The notes under the pieces: generated by a model
What the model saw: only the letters and a program-made list of their open reading frames with translations
Database searches by the model: none
What the model was told of the DNA's origin: nothing
Made by a program: the position numbers and the translations under genes
In this document: one piece after another, positions 35,446 to 42,697 of the stretch
How positions within the stretch are numbered: position 1 is the stretch's first letter
How the letters are laid out: the number at the start of each line of letters is the position of its first letter
DNA from: an uncultured Serinicoccus sp.
GTDB taxonomy: Bacteria; Actinomycetota; Actinomycetes; Actinomycetales; Dermatophilaceae
DNA length: 64,000 bases
Assembly: GCF_947500995.1 (NCBI RefSeq)
Contig: NZ_CANMUA010000010.1
Span: 1 to 64,000, forward strand
Reading direction: 5' to 3'

Positions 35446-36041
35446 TCCTGTCCTCGGTCCTGCAGGCGATCGGCCTGTTCATCGCGACCAACATCGACGA
35501 CATCATCGTGCTCTCGCTGTTCTTCGCGCGCGGCGCAGGACAGTCCGGAACCACGGCCCGGATCGTGCTGGGCCAGTACCTGGGGTTCGCGGGCATCCTT
35601 GGCGCGGCAGTGCTCGTCACCCTGGGCGCGGACGCGTTCCTGCCCTCGGCAGTCATCCCGTACTTCGGACTCATCCCGTTGGTCTTGGGTCTGTGGGCCG
35701 CATGGGAGGCCTGGCGCGGGAACGACGACGATGGTGACGATGCCAAGGTCACCGGCAAGAACGTCGCCGTCTGGACGGTCGCGGGGGTCACCTTCGCCAA
35801 CGGTGGGGACAACATCGGCGTCTACGTCCCGGTCTTCCTCAGCGTGGGACCGGCGGCCGTGGTGGCTTACTGCATCGTCTTCCTCGGGCTGGTCGCGGTC
35901 CTTGTCATGCTGGCCAAGTTCGTGGCCACCCGCCCCCCGATCGCCGAAGTCCTTGAGCGGTGGGAGCACATCCTGTTCCCCATCGTCCTCATCGGACTGG
36001 GCATCGCCATCTTGGTCAGTGGCGGAGCCTTCGGCCTCTGA
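35442..36041 (+). CDS. CadD-family cadmium resistance transporter
   Basis: A 199-residue membrane protein with about five to six helices. The first helix carries I-G-L-F-I-A-T-N-I-D-D-I-I-V-L, and a second similar motif, F-A-N-G-G-D-N-I-G-V-Y, appears mid-protein; this internal pair is typical of CadD/LysE-like carriers. The ATG at 35442 overlaps the repressor's stop codon. The likely function is Cd(II) efflux. Confidence 0.85.
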   Translation: MILSSVLQAIGLFIATNIDDIIVLSLFFARGAGQSGTTARIVLGQYLGFAGILGAAVLVTLGADAFLPSAVIPYFGLIPLVLGLWAAWEAWRGNDDDGDDAKVTGKNVAVWTVAGVTFANGGDNIGVYVPVFLSVGPAAVVAYCIVFLGLVAVLVMLAKFVATRPPIAEVLERWEHILFPIVLIGLGIAILVSGGAFGL

Positions 36042-36303
36042 CCAGAGCCGTCGGGACTTACGACCGTGCACCAGTTACCCGGCCTCCGCTTGCCCAACAC
36101 TCCTGAGGTTCCCTGGAAGAGCCGACGGAGCGCAGTAGCGGCAGACTGCCAAACCTCCAGCTGGCCACCGAAGAATCGGAGGGTGTGTCAGAGCGGGTCG
36201 CGGGGCTGCCGGCGTACCCGAGGGATGCCGAAGGTGTGCAGTGTCACGCGCAGCAGGAGGGTGCGGTGGAGTAGTCGCGGGATCGGCATACCGGATGTGG
36301 TGT
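36042..36303. other. Gap without a supportable gene
   Basis: Between the cadD stop and the merR stop I see only a short minus-strand frame (R-L-L-H-R-T-L-L-L-R-V-T-L-H near 36,250) without a start or a recognisable family. It could be the remnant of a deleted mer or transposase gene. It contains one of only two copies of the GGCATACC-type word that I found in 34.9-43 kb. Confidence 0.4.
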
Positions 36304-36729
36304 TCAGCGGCTGGAGGAGCGGTCCGTCAGTTGGCTGGTCGGGATGGCGTGGCAGACATGCTGGGGGAGGCACTGGCCGGGATCCAGCGTGGTCGCCCGA
36401 TGGCTGAGCCAGCGCACATGCTCGAGCAGTTCGCTGAGTTGAGAGAGCCGTGCTTGGAGTGCGGCGGCGTGGTCGGCCAGCAGGGTGGCGACGTGGTGGC
36501 AGGGTGCTTCGCTGATGTCGCGGGCTGAGATGACATCTCGGATTTGGGCGAGGGTCAGTCCCGCTGCCTGTGCGGCTCTGATGAATGCGAGCCGGTCCGC
36601 CGCGCTGGCGTCGTACTGCCGGTAGCCCGATGTGGTCCGTGCGGGCGCCGGTAGCACGCCGGCCGTTTCGTAGAACCGGATGGTCTTTGTGCTCACGCCG
36701 GTTGCCGCGGCCAACTCTCCGATGCGCAT
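36304..36729 (-). CDS. merR: MerR-family metal-responsive regulator
   Basis: A 141-residue protein starting MRIGELAAATGVSTKTIRFY. The metal-site cysteines are C77, C120 and C126, close to the three-Cys Hg(II) site of classical MerR (82, 117, 126). The C-terminus extends slightly beyond the site. It is divergent from merA and shares with it a promoter containing an 18-bp perfect palindrome, so it should activate merA on Hg(II) binding. Confidence 0.85.
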   Translation of the reverse strand: MRIGELAAATGVSTKTIRFYETAGVLPAPARTTSGYRQYDASAADRLAFIRAAQAAGLTLAQIRDVISARDISEAPCHHVATLLADHAAALQARLSQLSELLEHVRWLSHRATTLDPGQCLPQHVCHAIPTSQLTDRSSSR

Positions 36730-36745
36730 ACCTGCACCGTAGCTC

Positions 36746-36777
36746 TTGACCTTCCAGTGCACTGGAAGCCTTACGGT
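36746..36777 (+). promoter_or_regulatory. MerR-type promoter of merA
   Basis: TTGACC (36746-36751) and TACGGT (36772-36777) are separated by 20 bp, and the spacer holds the perfect dyad CTTCCAGTGCACTGGAAG (36751-36768). An over-long spacer (19-20 bp) with a palindrome inside is the hallmark of promoters activated by MerR-family proteins through DNA distortion. Confidence 0.85.
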
Positions 36778-36814
36778 CTAAGCGACCCTGCGTCCCGACC
36801 GGAAGAGAGCAGTC

Positions 36815-38182
36815 ATGGTCCAGTACGACTTGATCGTCATCGGCACCGGGGGTGCGGCCATGGCCGCCGGGATCGAGGCGCGCTCCCGCGGAAAGAGCGT
36901 GCTGCTGGTCGAGCATGGTCCGCTCGGCGGTACCTGTCTGAACGTGGGATGCATCCCGAGCAAGAGCTTGCTCGCTGCAGCTGGCCGGCGCCACCGGGCG
37001 CTGACCAGCCCGTTTCAGGGTGTGCCCACCAGTGCTGATGCCCCCGAGGTGGGGGAGCTGATGAACCAGAAGCAGGGGTTGGTCGAGCACCTGCGCCAGG
37101 CGAAGTACGTCGATGTCGCCGAGGCGCACGAGTTTGCCATCACCTACGGGCATGCGCGGTTTCTGGACGAGCACACGCTGCAGGTCGAGGACCAGATGTT
37201 GCGCGCGGCGTCGTACGTGATCGCCACCGGAGCAGCCCCGCTCATTCCGGACCTGACCGGCATGAGCGAGATCGAGTACCTGACGTCGAGCACCGCGATG
37301 GAACAGCAGGACCTGCCCGTCTCGATGGTCGTGCTGGGTGGGGGCTATGTCGGTCTGGAGCAGGCTCAGCTATGGGCCCAGCTGGGCGTTGACGTCACCC
37401 TCGTGGGCCGGATCGCCCCCTACGCCGAACCCGAGGTCGCTGACGTGCTGCGAAGCGTCTTCGCGCAGGACGGGATCACGGTGGTCGAGGAGCACGGGCG
37501 GGAAGTGGAACCCACCGCCGAAGGGGTCAAGGTCACCACGGTCAGCGGTGCTCAGGTCCAGGGCCAGCGCCTGCTGGTCGCCACCGGCCGCTACGCCAAC
37601 ACCACCGGTCTGGGACTGGAGGCCGCCGGGATCGGCACGGACGCCCGCGGCTTCATCGTCGTGGATGAGAACCAGCGCACGACCAACCAGCGGGTGTTCG
37701 CCGCCGGGGACGTCTGCGGTGCCCCGCAGTACATCTACGTTGCCGCGCAAACGGGCCGGGTCGCCGCGTCCGGTGCGCTCGGCGAGCTGTCTACCGTGGA
37801 CTACCGCGGCCTGCCCGGAGTCACGTTCACCACTCCTCAACTCGCCAGCGCCGGACTGACCGAAGCCCGAGCCCTGGAACTCGGCCACCACGCTGAGAGC
37901 CGGGTCCTGAGCGCGCAGGACATTCCGCGCGCCCTGGTCAACCAGGACACCCGCGGGGTCCTCAAGCTCGTCATCGACACCCAGACCCGCAAGATCCTGG
38001 GGGTGCATGCTGCGCTCGACGGTGCCGGGGAGCTCATGCTTGCCGCGACGTACGCCATCAAGTTCGGCCTCACCGTCGACGACCTGACCGACACGTGGGC
38101 GCCCTACCTCACGATGAGCGAAGCCCTGCGCATAGCAGCCGGTCTATTCCGCTCGACCATGCCCACCAGCTGCTGCGCCTGA
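36815..38182 (+). CDS. merA: Mercuric reductase
   Basis: A 455-residue flavoprotein disulfide reductase. The redox-active pair is in G-T-C-L-N-V-G-C-I-P-S-K, and the protein ends S-C-C-A, the vicinal C-terminal Cys pair that distinguishes MerA from lipoamide dehydrogenase. There is no N-terminal NmerA heavy-metal domain, and no merT/merP/merC uptake gene is nearby. It would reduce Hg(II) to Hg(0) with NADPH. It is preceded by GGAAGAG and by the MerR-type promoter. Confidence 0.9.
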   Translation: MVQYDLIVIGTGGAAMAAGIEARSRGKSVLLVEHGPLGGTCLNVGCIPSKSLLAAAGRRHRALTSPFQGVPTSADAPEVGELMNQKQGLVEHLRQAKYVDVAEAHEFAITYGHARFLDEHTLQVEDQMLRAASYVIATGAAPLIPDLTGMSEIEYLTSSTAMEQQDLPVSMVVLGGGYVGLEQAQLWAQLGVDVTLVGRIAPYAEPEVADVLRSVFAQDGITVVEEHGREVEPTAEGVKVTTVSGAQVQGQRLLVATGRYANTTGLGLEAAGIGTDARGFIVVDENQRTTNQRVFAAGDVCGAPQYIYVAAQTGRVAASGALGELSTVDYRGLPGVTFTTPQLASAGLTEARALELGHHAESRVLSAQDIPRALVNQDTRGVLKLVIDTQTRKILGVHAALDGAGELMLAATYAIKFGLTVDDLTDTWAPYLTMSEALRIAAGLFRSTMPTSCCA

Positions 38183-38315
38183 GGAGAGCCGGTGAGACGG
38201 TCGGTGCAGTAGTTCCGCCACATTCCGACGGCTGGCTGAACTACGCGGATCGACGTGCTTCGGCCGGAGCCGGAGCGCGGACGATGTAACCCTGAGCCCG
38301 TACAGCCAACTCCTC

Positions 38316-38385
38316 CATAACGTAAAGTGATGGTGTCCATCACGCCCGCCTATTGCCGCATACGGCGGTCGTTTGTGCGAACTTG
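38316..38385 (+). repeat. Eroded right-end-like sequence inside the transposon
   Basis: CATAACGTAAAGTGATG (38316-38332) matches 16 of 17 bases of 58609-58625 in the real right end. The last bases before 38386 (GTCGTTTGTGCGAACTTG) resemble GTCGCTGCGCAAGATTGG at the true right end. The terminal CTGCATCTCGACA is absent. I read this as the right end of an older related element that lost its terminal repeat. Confidence 0.6.
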
Positions 38386-38470
38386 TGTCGAGATGCAGCG
38401 GAGGTTGCACAATCCCGAGCACCCAACCTTGCCCGATCGGTTCCCTTGCGTCTCGTCGCGCAAGGTACGC
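38386..38470 (+). repeat. Internal second left end
   Basis: TGTCGAGATGCAG recurs exactly at 38386-38398. The next about 40 bp also follow the outer left end: GAGGTTGCACAATC corresponds to GAAGATTGCACGATC, then CCTTGCCCGA to TCTTGCGCGA, and a GCGCAAGG word follows at about 38,457. It therefore looks like a second complete left end. Between 38,183 and 38,664 I see these end sequences and no gene. Confidence 0.8.
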
Positions 38471-38664
38471 AGCCCGCTGGCGGTGACCGCCGTCCTGGAT
38501 TCAGGCCTTCGGTAGGTGACGGTCAGGACGCTTTGTGAGTGAGCGCGAAGGGGTCCACGCAGGTACACGCCCGCAGACCGACGAAGCAGGCGACTGGCGC
38601 CGCGCGAATCCCGCGCGGTCTGCAGAGTGGGGCGCCCGAGACTTGCGTCGGCCGAACCGGGTCC

Positions 38665-39303
38665 CTACGCATGATCTTCCGTAACACCGCGCCCCATGGA
38701 GGTCAACCACTGGTCCAAGTGCTCGACATTCGCCGCGGCCCCTCCTCTGCGAGCCTTAAACCAGGGCTGCTGCGCAGCCTGCTGGTTTAGTGCGTCGTTC
38801 TCGTCTTCATCCCATGGCCCTCCAAGGAGCAGGCAGCGGCCACCAAAAGTGGGCGTTGTGTGTTCGCTTTCTTCGTCAAGGTCCACTCCAAAAATACCAG
38901 CGGAGTTCTCGGGAGAAGTCTCGACCGCGTGCGCTACGAGGTACCCTTCCCCCACGATTCGACCTGTCGGGCTGATCTTGTTGGCTGCGAACGTGACCAA
39001 CCAACCGTTGTCGTCAGAGCCGGCAAGTCCATATCCTGAGCCACGGTAGATTCCCCAGTCGCGCTCCACCGGAAAGTTCTCTCCTCTACTGTCCAGCCGA
39101 TCGACGACAAGGCCAGTATCTGAGGCAAGCTGCCGAATTGTAGAATATTCCTTCACAAGAAACTCCTGTCGCTGTGCAAAGTCGTAACGGCTCGGGCTAG
39201 GCGGGGTTGCGATGGATGCATCGCTACTGCGATGTTCTTTGTCCGGCCAGTTGAGTCGAGACGAGCACTCCGCTAGACCGGGACTGCCTGGCCGGCGAGC
39301 CAC
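38665..39303 (-). CDS. Hypothetical protein at the end of the DarTG operon
   Basis: This encodes up to 212 residues. If it starts at the ATG at 39303, it overlaps darG by 31 bp; the true start may be further in. The sequence is acidic, with mixed alpha/beta character (E-R-D-W-G-I-Y-R-G-S-G-Y-G-L-A-G-S-D-D-N-G-W-L-V). I recognise no family. It uses more A+T-rich codons than the host genes. Its position suggests an accessory protein of the same defence operon. Confidence 0.55.
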   Translation of the reverse strand: MARRPGSPGLAECSSRLNWPDKEHRSSDASIATPPSPSRYDFAQRQEFLVKEYSTIRQLASDTGLVVDRLDSRGENFPVERDWGIYRGSGYGLAGSDDNGWLVTFAANKISPTGRIVGEGYLVAHAVETSPENSAGIFGVDLDEESEHTTPTFGGRCLLLGGPWDEDENDALNQQAAQQPWFKARRGGAAANVEHLDQWLTSMGRGVTEDHA

Positions 39304-40355
39304 CCGCGGTCGCGGAGCGCAGCGAGTGCCGACTGAACGTGGTTCGCCGTGAACATCCGCGACTTGCGGGGAGACCAGCCTTCGACCTGCCCCACCAAGT
39401 AATCCTCAGATACTTGTTGGTGATCAGCCTGGGTGGCGAGCCAATGCACGGTCGCAAGCAGTTCGAGCCCGTAGGCAGACTCGAATCCCGCAGCCAAGTC
39501 AAGCACGCGGTCGATCCGCGACCTAGTATCAGCGCGTTCCGCCAACGCTGCGACTGCTTCCTCGGTTGCACCCGGCAAGACCGTCAAGGGCTCAGCTTCC
39601 TGAACCGGCGCACTGGCGTCCCCGTAGCCATGGATGAAGTGGCCCTCGACCATGTGCAGGACATGCCGAAGGTTATCCGCGTACGGGCCGTAACGGTTGG
39701 CGGCGAAGTTCAGGCGCAGCGGTTCCCCTGCCGCCTGAAGGAAGTACATAAGTTTCTGTGACTCGATGAGGGAAGGTGGTGTCATTGCTTGCTGCGTGTA
39801 GCGCCGAAGGATTTCAACGAGGGCAGCTCGCCCTGCAGTCATCTTGGGCCTCGTCGTCGCCGTGGGCATCTGGCTGGCCGTAGGCGCTCCCTTAGGCGGG
39901 AATACGAGCACATCCACGTCTTCCTCTTGGGCGAACGTCTGAACGATCAGCGGTCGGACATCGCGCCAGTCGAGACCGCCGTTACCGCAGCCCAGCGGCG
40001 GTAACGCGATCGATCGAATCTGCAGATCCCTCGCAACTCGAACCAAGTCTTCTAGACCTGCCTCGATGTCGTGTAATCGCGACCTCGCTCTCCAATGGCC
40101 CTTGGTAGGGAAGTTGATAATGTAGCGCGGCCCCGTCATATGCTCAGTTGGCCATACGTGCACCTTGCCCAACTCGATGTCGCCAGCTTTGACGGCGCTT
40201 GTGTAGTCTACAAACATTGCCGGGTAGGCCTTCTTGAACTGCAGAGCGATGCCCTTGCCCATGACTCCTACCGTGTTGACGGTGTTCACCAGGGCGTCCG
40301 CGTCGGCCTGCAGGAGGTTGCCTGCGATCTCCTTGATCATCGCACTCTCTTCCAT
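39273..40355 (-). CDS. darG: DarG-type macrodomain antitoxin
   Basis: A 360-residue protein. The macrodomain is clear: G-N-L-L-Q-A-D-A-D-A-L-V-N-T-V-N-T-V-G-V-M-G at residues 12-33 and P-P-L-G-C-G-N-G-G-L at about 120. This domain removes ADP-ribose from DNA in DarG. The C-terminal domain (from about 180) matches the DarG extension that binds the toxin and carries the K-L-M-Y-F-L-Q segment. It starts 3 bp after the darT stop, so the two are co-translated. Confidence 0.92.
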   Translation of the reverse strand: MEESAMIKEIAGNLLQADADALVNTVNTVGVMGKGIALQFKKAYPAMFVDYTSAVKAGDIELGKVHVWPTEHMTGPRYIINFPTKGHWRARSRLHDIEAGLEDLVRVARDLQIRSIALPPLGCGNGGLDWRDVRPLIVQTFAQEEDVDVLVFPPKGAPTASQMPTATTRPKMTAGRAALVEILRRYTQQAMTPPSLIESQKLMYFLQAAGEPLRLNFAANRYGPYADNLRHVLHMVEGHFIHGYGDASAPVQEAEPLTVLPGATEEAVAALAERADTRSRIDRVLDLAAGFESAYGLELLATVHWLATQADHQQVSEDYLVGQVEGWSPRKSRMFTANHVQSALAALRDRGWLAGQAVPV

Positions 40356-40358
40356 GTC

Positions 40359-41021
40359 CTAGAAGTACCAGTTAGGACGGACAGTCGTTGGGGTGGCGAT
40401 TCCATGCCTGGCCAGTAACGCTCTGGCCTCGTGGGCCACCTGGCTGGAACTGGCGGCGACCTCCGTGAACGCCTCCCATGGCACGCCTCCGTGGACGAGG
40501 CATTCGGCCATACGTCGTTCCCTACGCGCCGGCTCATCAGGCGTGTTGTTCCAGTAGCGTGCACGCATTACCTCCCAGTCTATGAAGTCTTCCGGAGGCG
40601 CGTTACCTGGAACCAGCTCGTGGAAGGCCGCGTAGTCCAGGACGGCGTTCCTGTCGCTGAGTACGATCTGGAGAGCCAACCCCGCGAGCCGTTCGATGGT
40701 GGTCTGTAGGTAGAGCAGCCGGCCGCAGCCCTCCTGGTAGGTCGACACGTTGCCCCGATGGATCGCGTACAACATCGGGCTTCGAGGAGCGAAATAGAAC
40801 GGCGCATAGTCGGCGACTACGCCGCCAGGCTCGACGGGCACCTGACGGCATGTTCGCCGGGCCTTGATGTCCGTGTTGCCCACCTCGACTGTCATCAAGC
40901 CTAGGTCTTTGGCGCGTGCGTCTGAGAGCAGGCCCTGATCGATGATGGTCGACAAGTGCTCGATCCTCGTGAAGTGCCACACCGGCGCCGCCTGGGACCA
41001 ACACACGGGAGGTTCAGTCAT
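40359..41021 (-). CDS. darT: DarT-type DNA ADP-ribosyltransferase toxin
   Basis: A 220-residue protein starting MTEPPVCWSQ. Family motifs: W-H-F-T-R near residue 15, D-Y-A-P-F-Y-F-A-P-R-S-P-M-L-Y at 71-85, and the catalytic Glu E173 in R-M-A-E-C-L-V. DarT uses NAD to ADP-ribosylate thymidine in single-stranded DNA and can act against phage replication. The adjacent macrodomain antitoxin makes the call firm. A GTG 12 bp upstream is an alternative start. Confidence 0.92.
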   Translation of the reverse strand: MTEPPVCWSQAAPVWHFTRIEHLSTIIDQGLLSDARAKDLGLMTVEVGNTDIKARRTCRQVPVEPGGVVADYAPFYFAPRSPMLYAIHRGNVSTYQEGCGRLLYLQTTIERLAGLALQIVLSDRNAVLDYAAFHELVPGNAPPEDFIDWEVMRARYWNNTPDEPARRERRMAECLVHGGVPWEAFTEVAASSSQVAHEARALLARHGIATPTTVRPNWYF

Positions 41022-41120
41022 CTCCCAATGCACCTCCCTCACGAGTCTCGCATCTGACCCTGGGAGCATAGGCCCGGCACTCCGTGTTCGCCGACACGCT
41101 GTCCAGGGCTCCCTGTGTTG

Positions 41121-41765
41121 TCATGGGCCTGGAGCCGATGCACGTTCCGATGTCGAATCCGGAGCTGGCGGGACGGCGGGCGCAGCCGCCGTAGCCAACG
41201 CGCCGACCTGGAAAGCGATGGCGGCCAGTGCCAGGGCGAAGGCTCCGACCTGGTAAAACCAGACGAGCTTGTCGTCGGAGTGCATCGCCTTGCGCCGACT
41301 GAGCCAGCGAACAGCTCCGCGCGTCTGGTATGTGCTGCCTGCTGTGATGGACGCTGTCATGCCTGCCTCGGGCAGCGTTCGCTTGATCTCGTCCTCGATC
41401 TGGGTGCCGTGCTTCACCGAAGCCTTGAGGAGTGGGTGGTACCAGACGCGGTCGACGAAGTAGAAGGCGTACCACAGCAGAAGTCCGATCAAGATGACCA
41501 GGGACCCCAGGGAGAACCACCCGACCCGGGTACCGTCCTTGGCGGCTACGCCGGCTGCGCCCAGGGCGAACGTTGCCACGGTCAGCGCCAGTCCGCGGAT
41601 GCGCCACTCGATGTCGTTGAAGTGCATCTGTACGGCTACGGCCTGCTTCCACATGTCGATGTAGTGGCCGATCTCCTGGTCCCGGGTTAGACGTTCGGGA
41701 GAACCCTCCCCAGCGGGTCCACTCCCCTCGTCATCGATCGAGGTGCCGGGGTCCTCGCCGGTCAA
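41121..41765 (-). CDS. Membrane protein of unknown function
   Basis: This encodes up to 214 residues if the TTG at 41765, overlapping the HAD stop as TTGA, is the start; no ATG or GTG fits well. A conserved-looking stretch (H-Y-I-D-M-W-K-Q-A-V-A-V-Q-M-H-F-N-D-I-E-W) precedes two helices, then a soluble segment and one more helix near the C-terminus. I recognise no family. The arrangement, in a defence-type operon, is compatible with a membrane effector, but this is inference. Confidence 0.6.
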   Translation of the reverse strand: MTGEDPGTSIDDEGSGPAGEGSPERLTRDQEIGHYIDMWKQAVAVQMHFNDIEWRIRGLALTVATFALGAAGVAAKDGTRVGWFSLGSLVILIGLLLWYAFYFVDRVWYHPLLKASVKHGTQIEDEIKRTLPEAGMTASITAGSTYQTRGAVRWLSRRKAMHSDDKLVWFYQVGAFALALAAIAFQVGALATAAAPAVPPAPDSTSERASAPGP

Positions 41766-42655
41766 GGCGCACCCACCAGTGAGGCCCCGAAGACGGGCAG
41801 GATCTCGTTGATCTCGTGGTGGCAGATGAGTCCGGGAACGATCTCGCCACCTCCTTGGCTGAGGGCCGCTTCGCGTGCCACGTCCGCGTCGGTCCAGTGC
41901 GTGACTCGCCGCAAGAGGTCGTACTCGGGTCGCTTCTGGGCCTGGCCGTACGCTGCGTGGACATCCAGGACTCCTGCACCTTGTGCCATCGCGATGTCCT
42001 TCATGAGACTGTCGCCGAGGTAAGCGACCTCGTCCGGGGCGCATTGCTGTTCGGTCAGGATCTCCAGGAGCACTTGCTTGTTCGGCTTGAGGACACCCAG
42101 GGGTAGCTGGTTGTGCTGGGTGGCTTGCAACCCGTATGTGCCTGTGAACCGCCCTGTTCTGAGATCCTCAGGGGTGACGCCCGCGGCTACGTCATGATCG
42201 GGCGAGGAGTACAGCACGTCGATGACGCCGTCGAGACCCGTGTTTCGGAGACGCCACTCCGTCCAGTAGGCACCCGATTCGGTGTAGGCGACGACCCGTA
42301 CTCCCTGACGCTTAAGCACTTCGAACGTCTCGCCCACACCTGGGTACAGCCTGGTGGTGCGCTTGCGCGCGGAGTTCTGGGCGTGCAACGCCTCGTCGAA
42401 GACGTCGAACGGATCGTCCGGGCCAGCGAACTCGACCAGAGCGGGCACCTCGCGGACGAGGTTGGAGTACTCCGTGGTTCCTCGTCGCTGGTGGACCGCC
42501 TTGATCTGCTCCTCCAGTACCTGCCGGTCCAGGCCAGTGATGGAGACGAGCCCATCGAGCAAGGCGCTGAAGGATTGGTACCACGCCTCGAACCAGTCCC
42601 AGAGCGTGTTGTCCAGGTCTGTGATCAGCATGCGCGGTCCCGCCGTCATGATCAT
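41762..42655 (-). CDS. HAD-superfamily hydrolase
   Basis: A 297-residue protein. HAD motif I is D-L-D-N-T-L-W-D-W near residue 12, motif III includes L-K-P-N-K-Q-V, and motif IV is L-G-D-S-L-M-K-D-I. A helical cap lies between motifs I and II. Starts at 42655 or 42649 are both possible. It is the first gene of a five-gene minus-strand unit leading to darTG. Its substrate is unknown; a nucleotide phosphatase would suit the company. Confidence 0.8.
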   Translation of the reverse strand: MIMTAGPRMLITDLDNTLWDWFEAWYQSFSALLDGLVSITGLDRQVLEEQIKAVHQRRGTTEYSNLVREVPALVEFAGPDDPFDVFDEALHAQNSARKRTTRLYPGVGETFEVLKRQGVRVVAYTESGAYWTEWRLRNTGLDGVIDVLYSSPDHDVAAGVTPEDLRTGRFTGTYGLQATQHNQLPLGVLKPNKQVLLEILTEQQCAPDEVAYLGDSLMKDIAMAQGAGVLDVHAAYGQAQKRPEYDLLRRVTHWTDADVAREAALSQGGGEIVPGLICHHEINEILPVFGASLVGAP

Positions 42656-42697
42656 CACCCTAGAGGGAGGCACCGACAAGGGGCTGTACCGCGTGTC

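Noticed and set aside
36815-38182. Dihydrolipoamide dehydrogenase
   Set aside because: The C-terminal vicinal Cys pair, the divergent MerR and the MerR-type promoter identify a mercuric reductase.
38539-38790. Plus-strand small ORF near the internal left end
   Set aside because: It has no ribosome-binding site, overlaps transposon-end repeats and the 3' part of a minus-strand gene, and shows no recognisable sequence.
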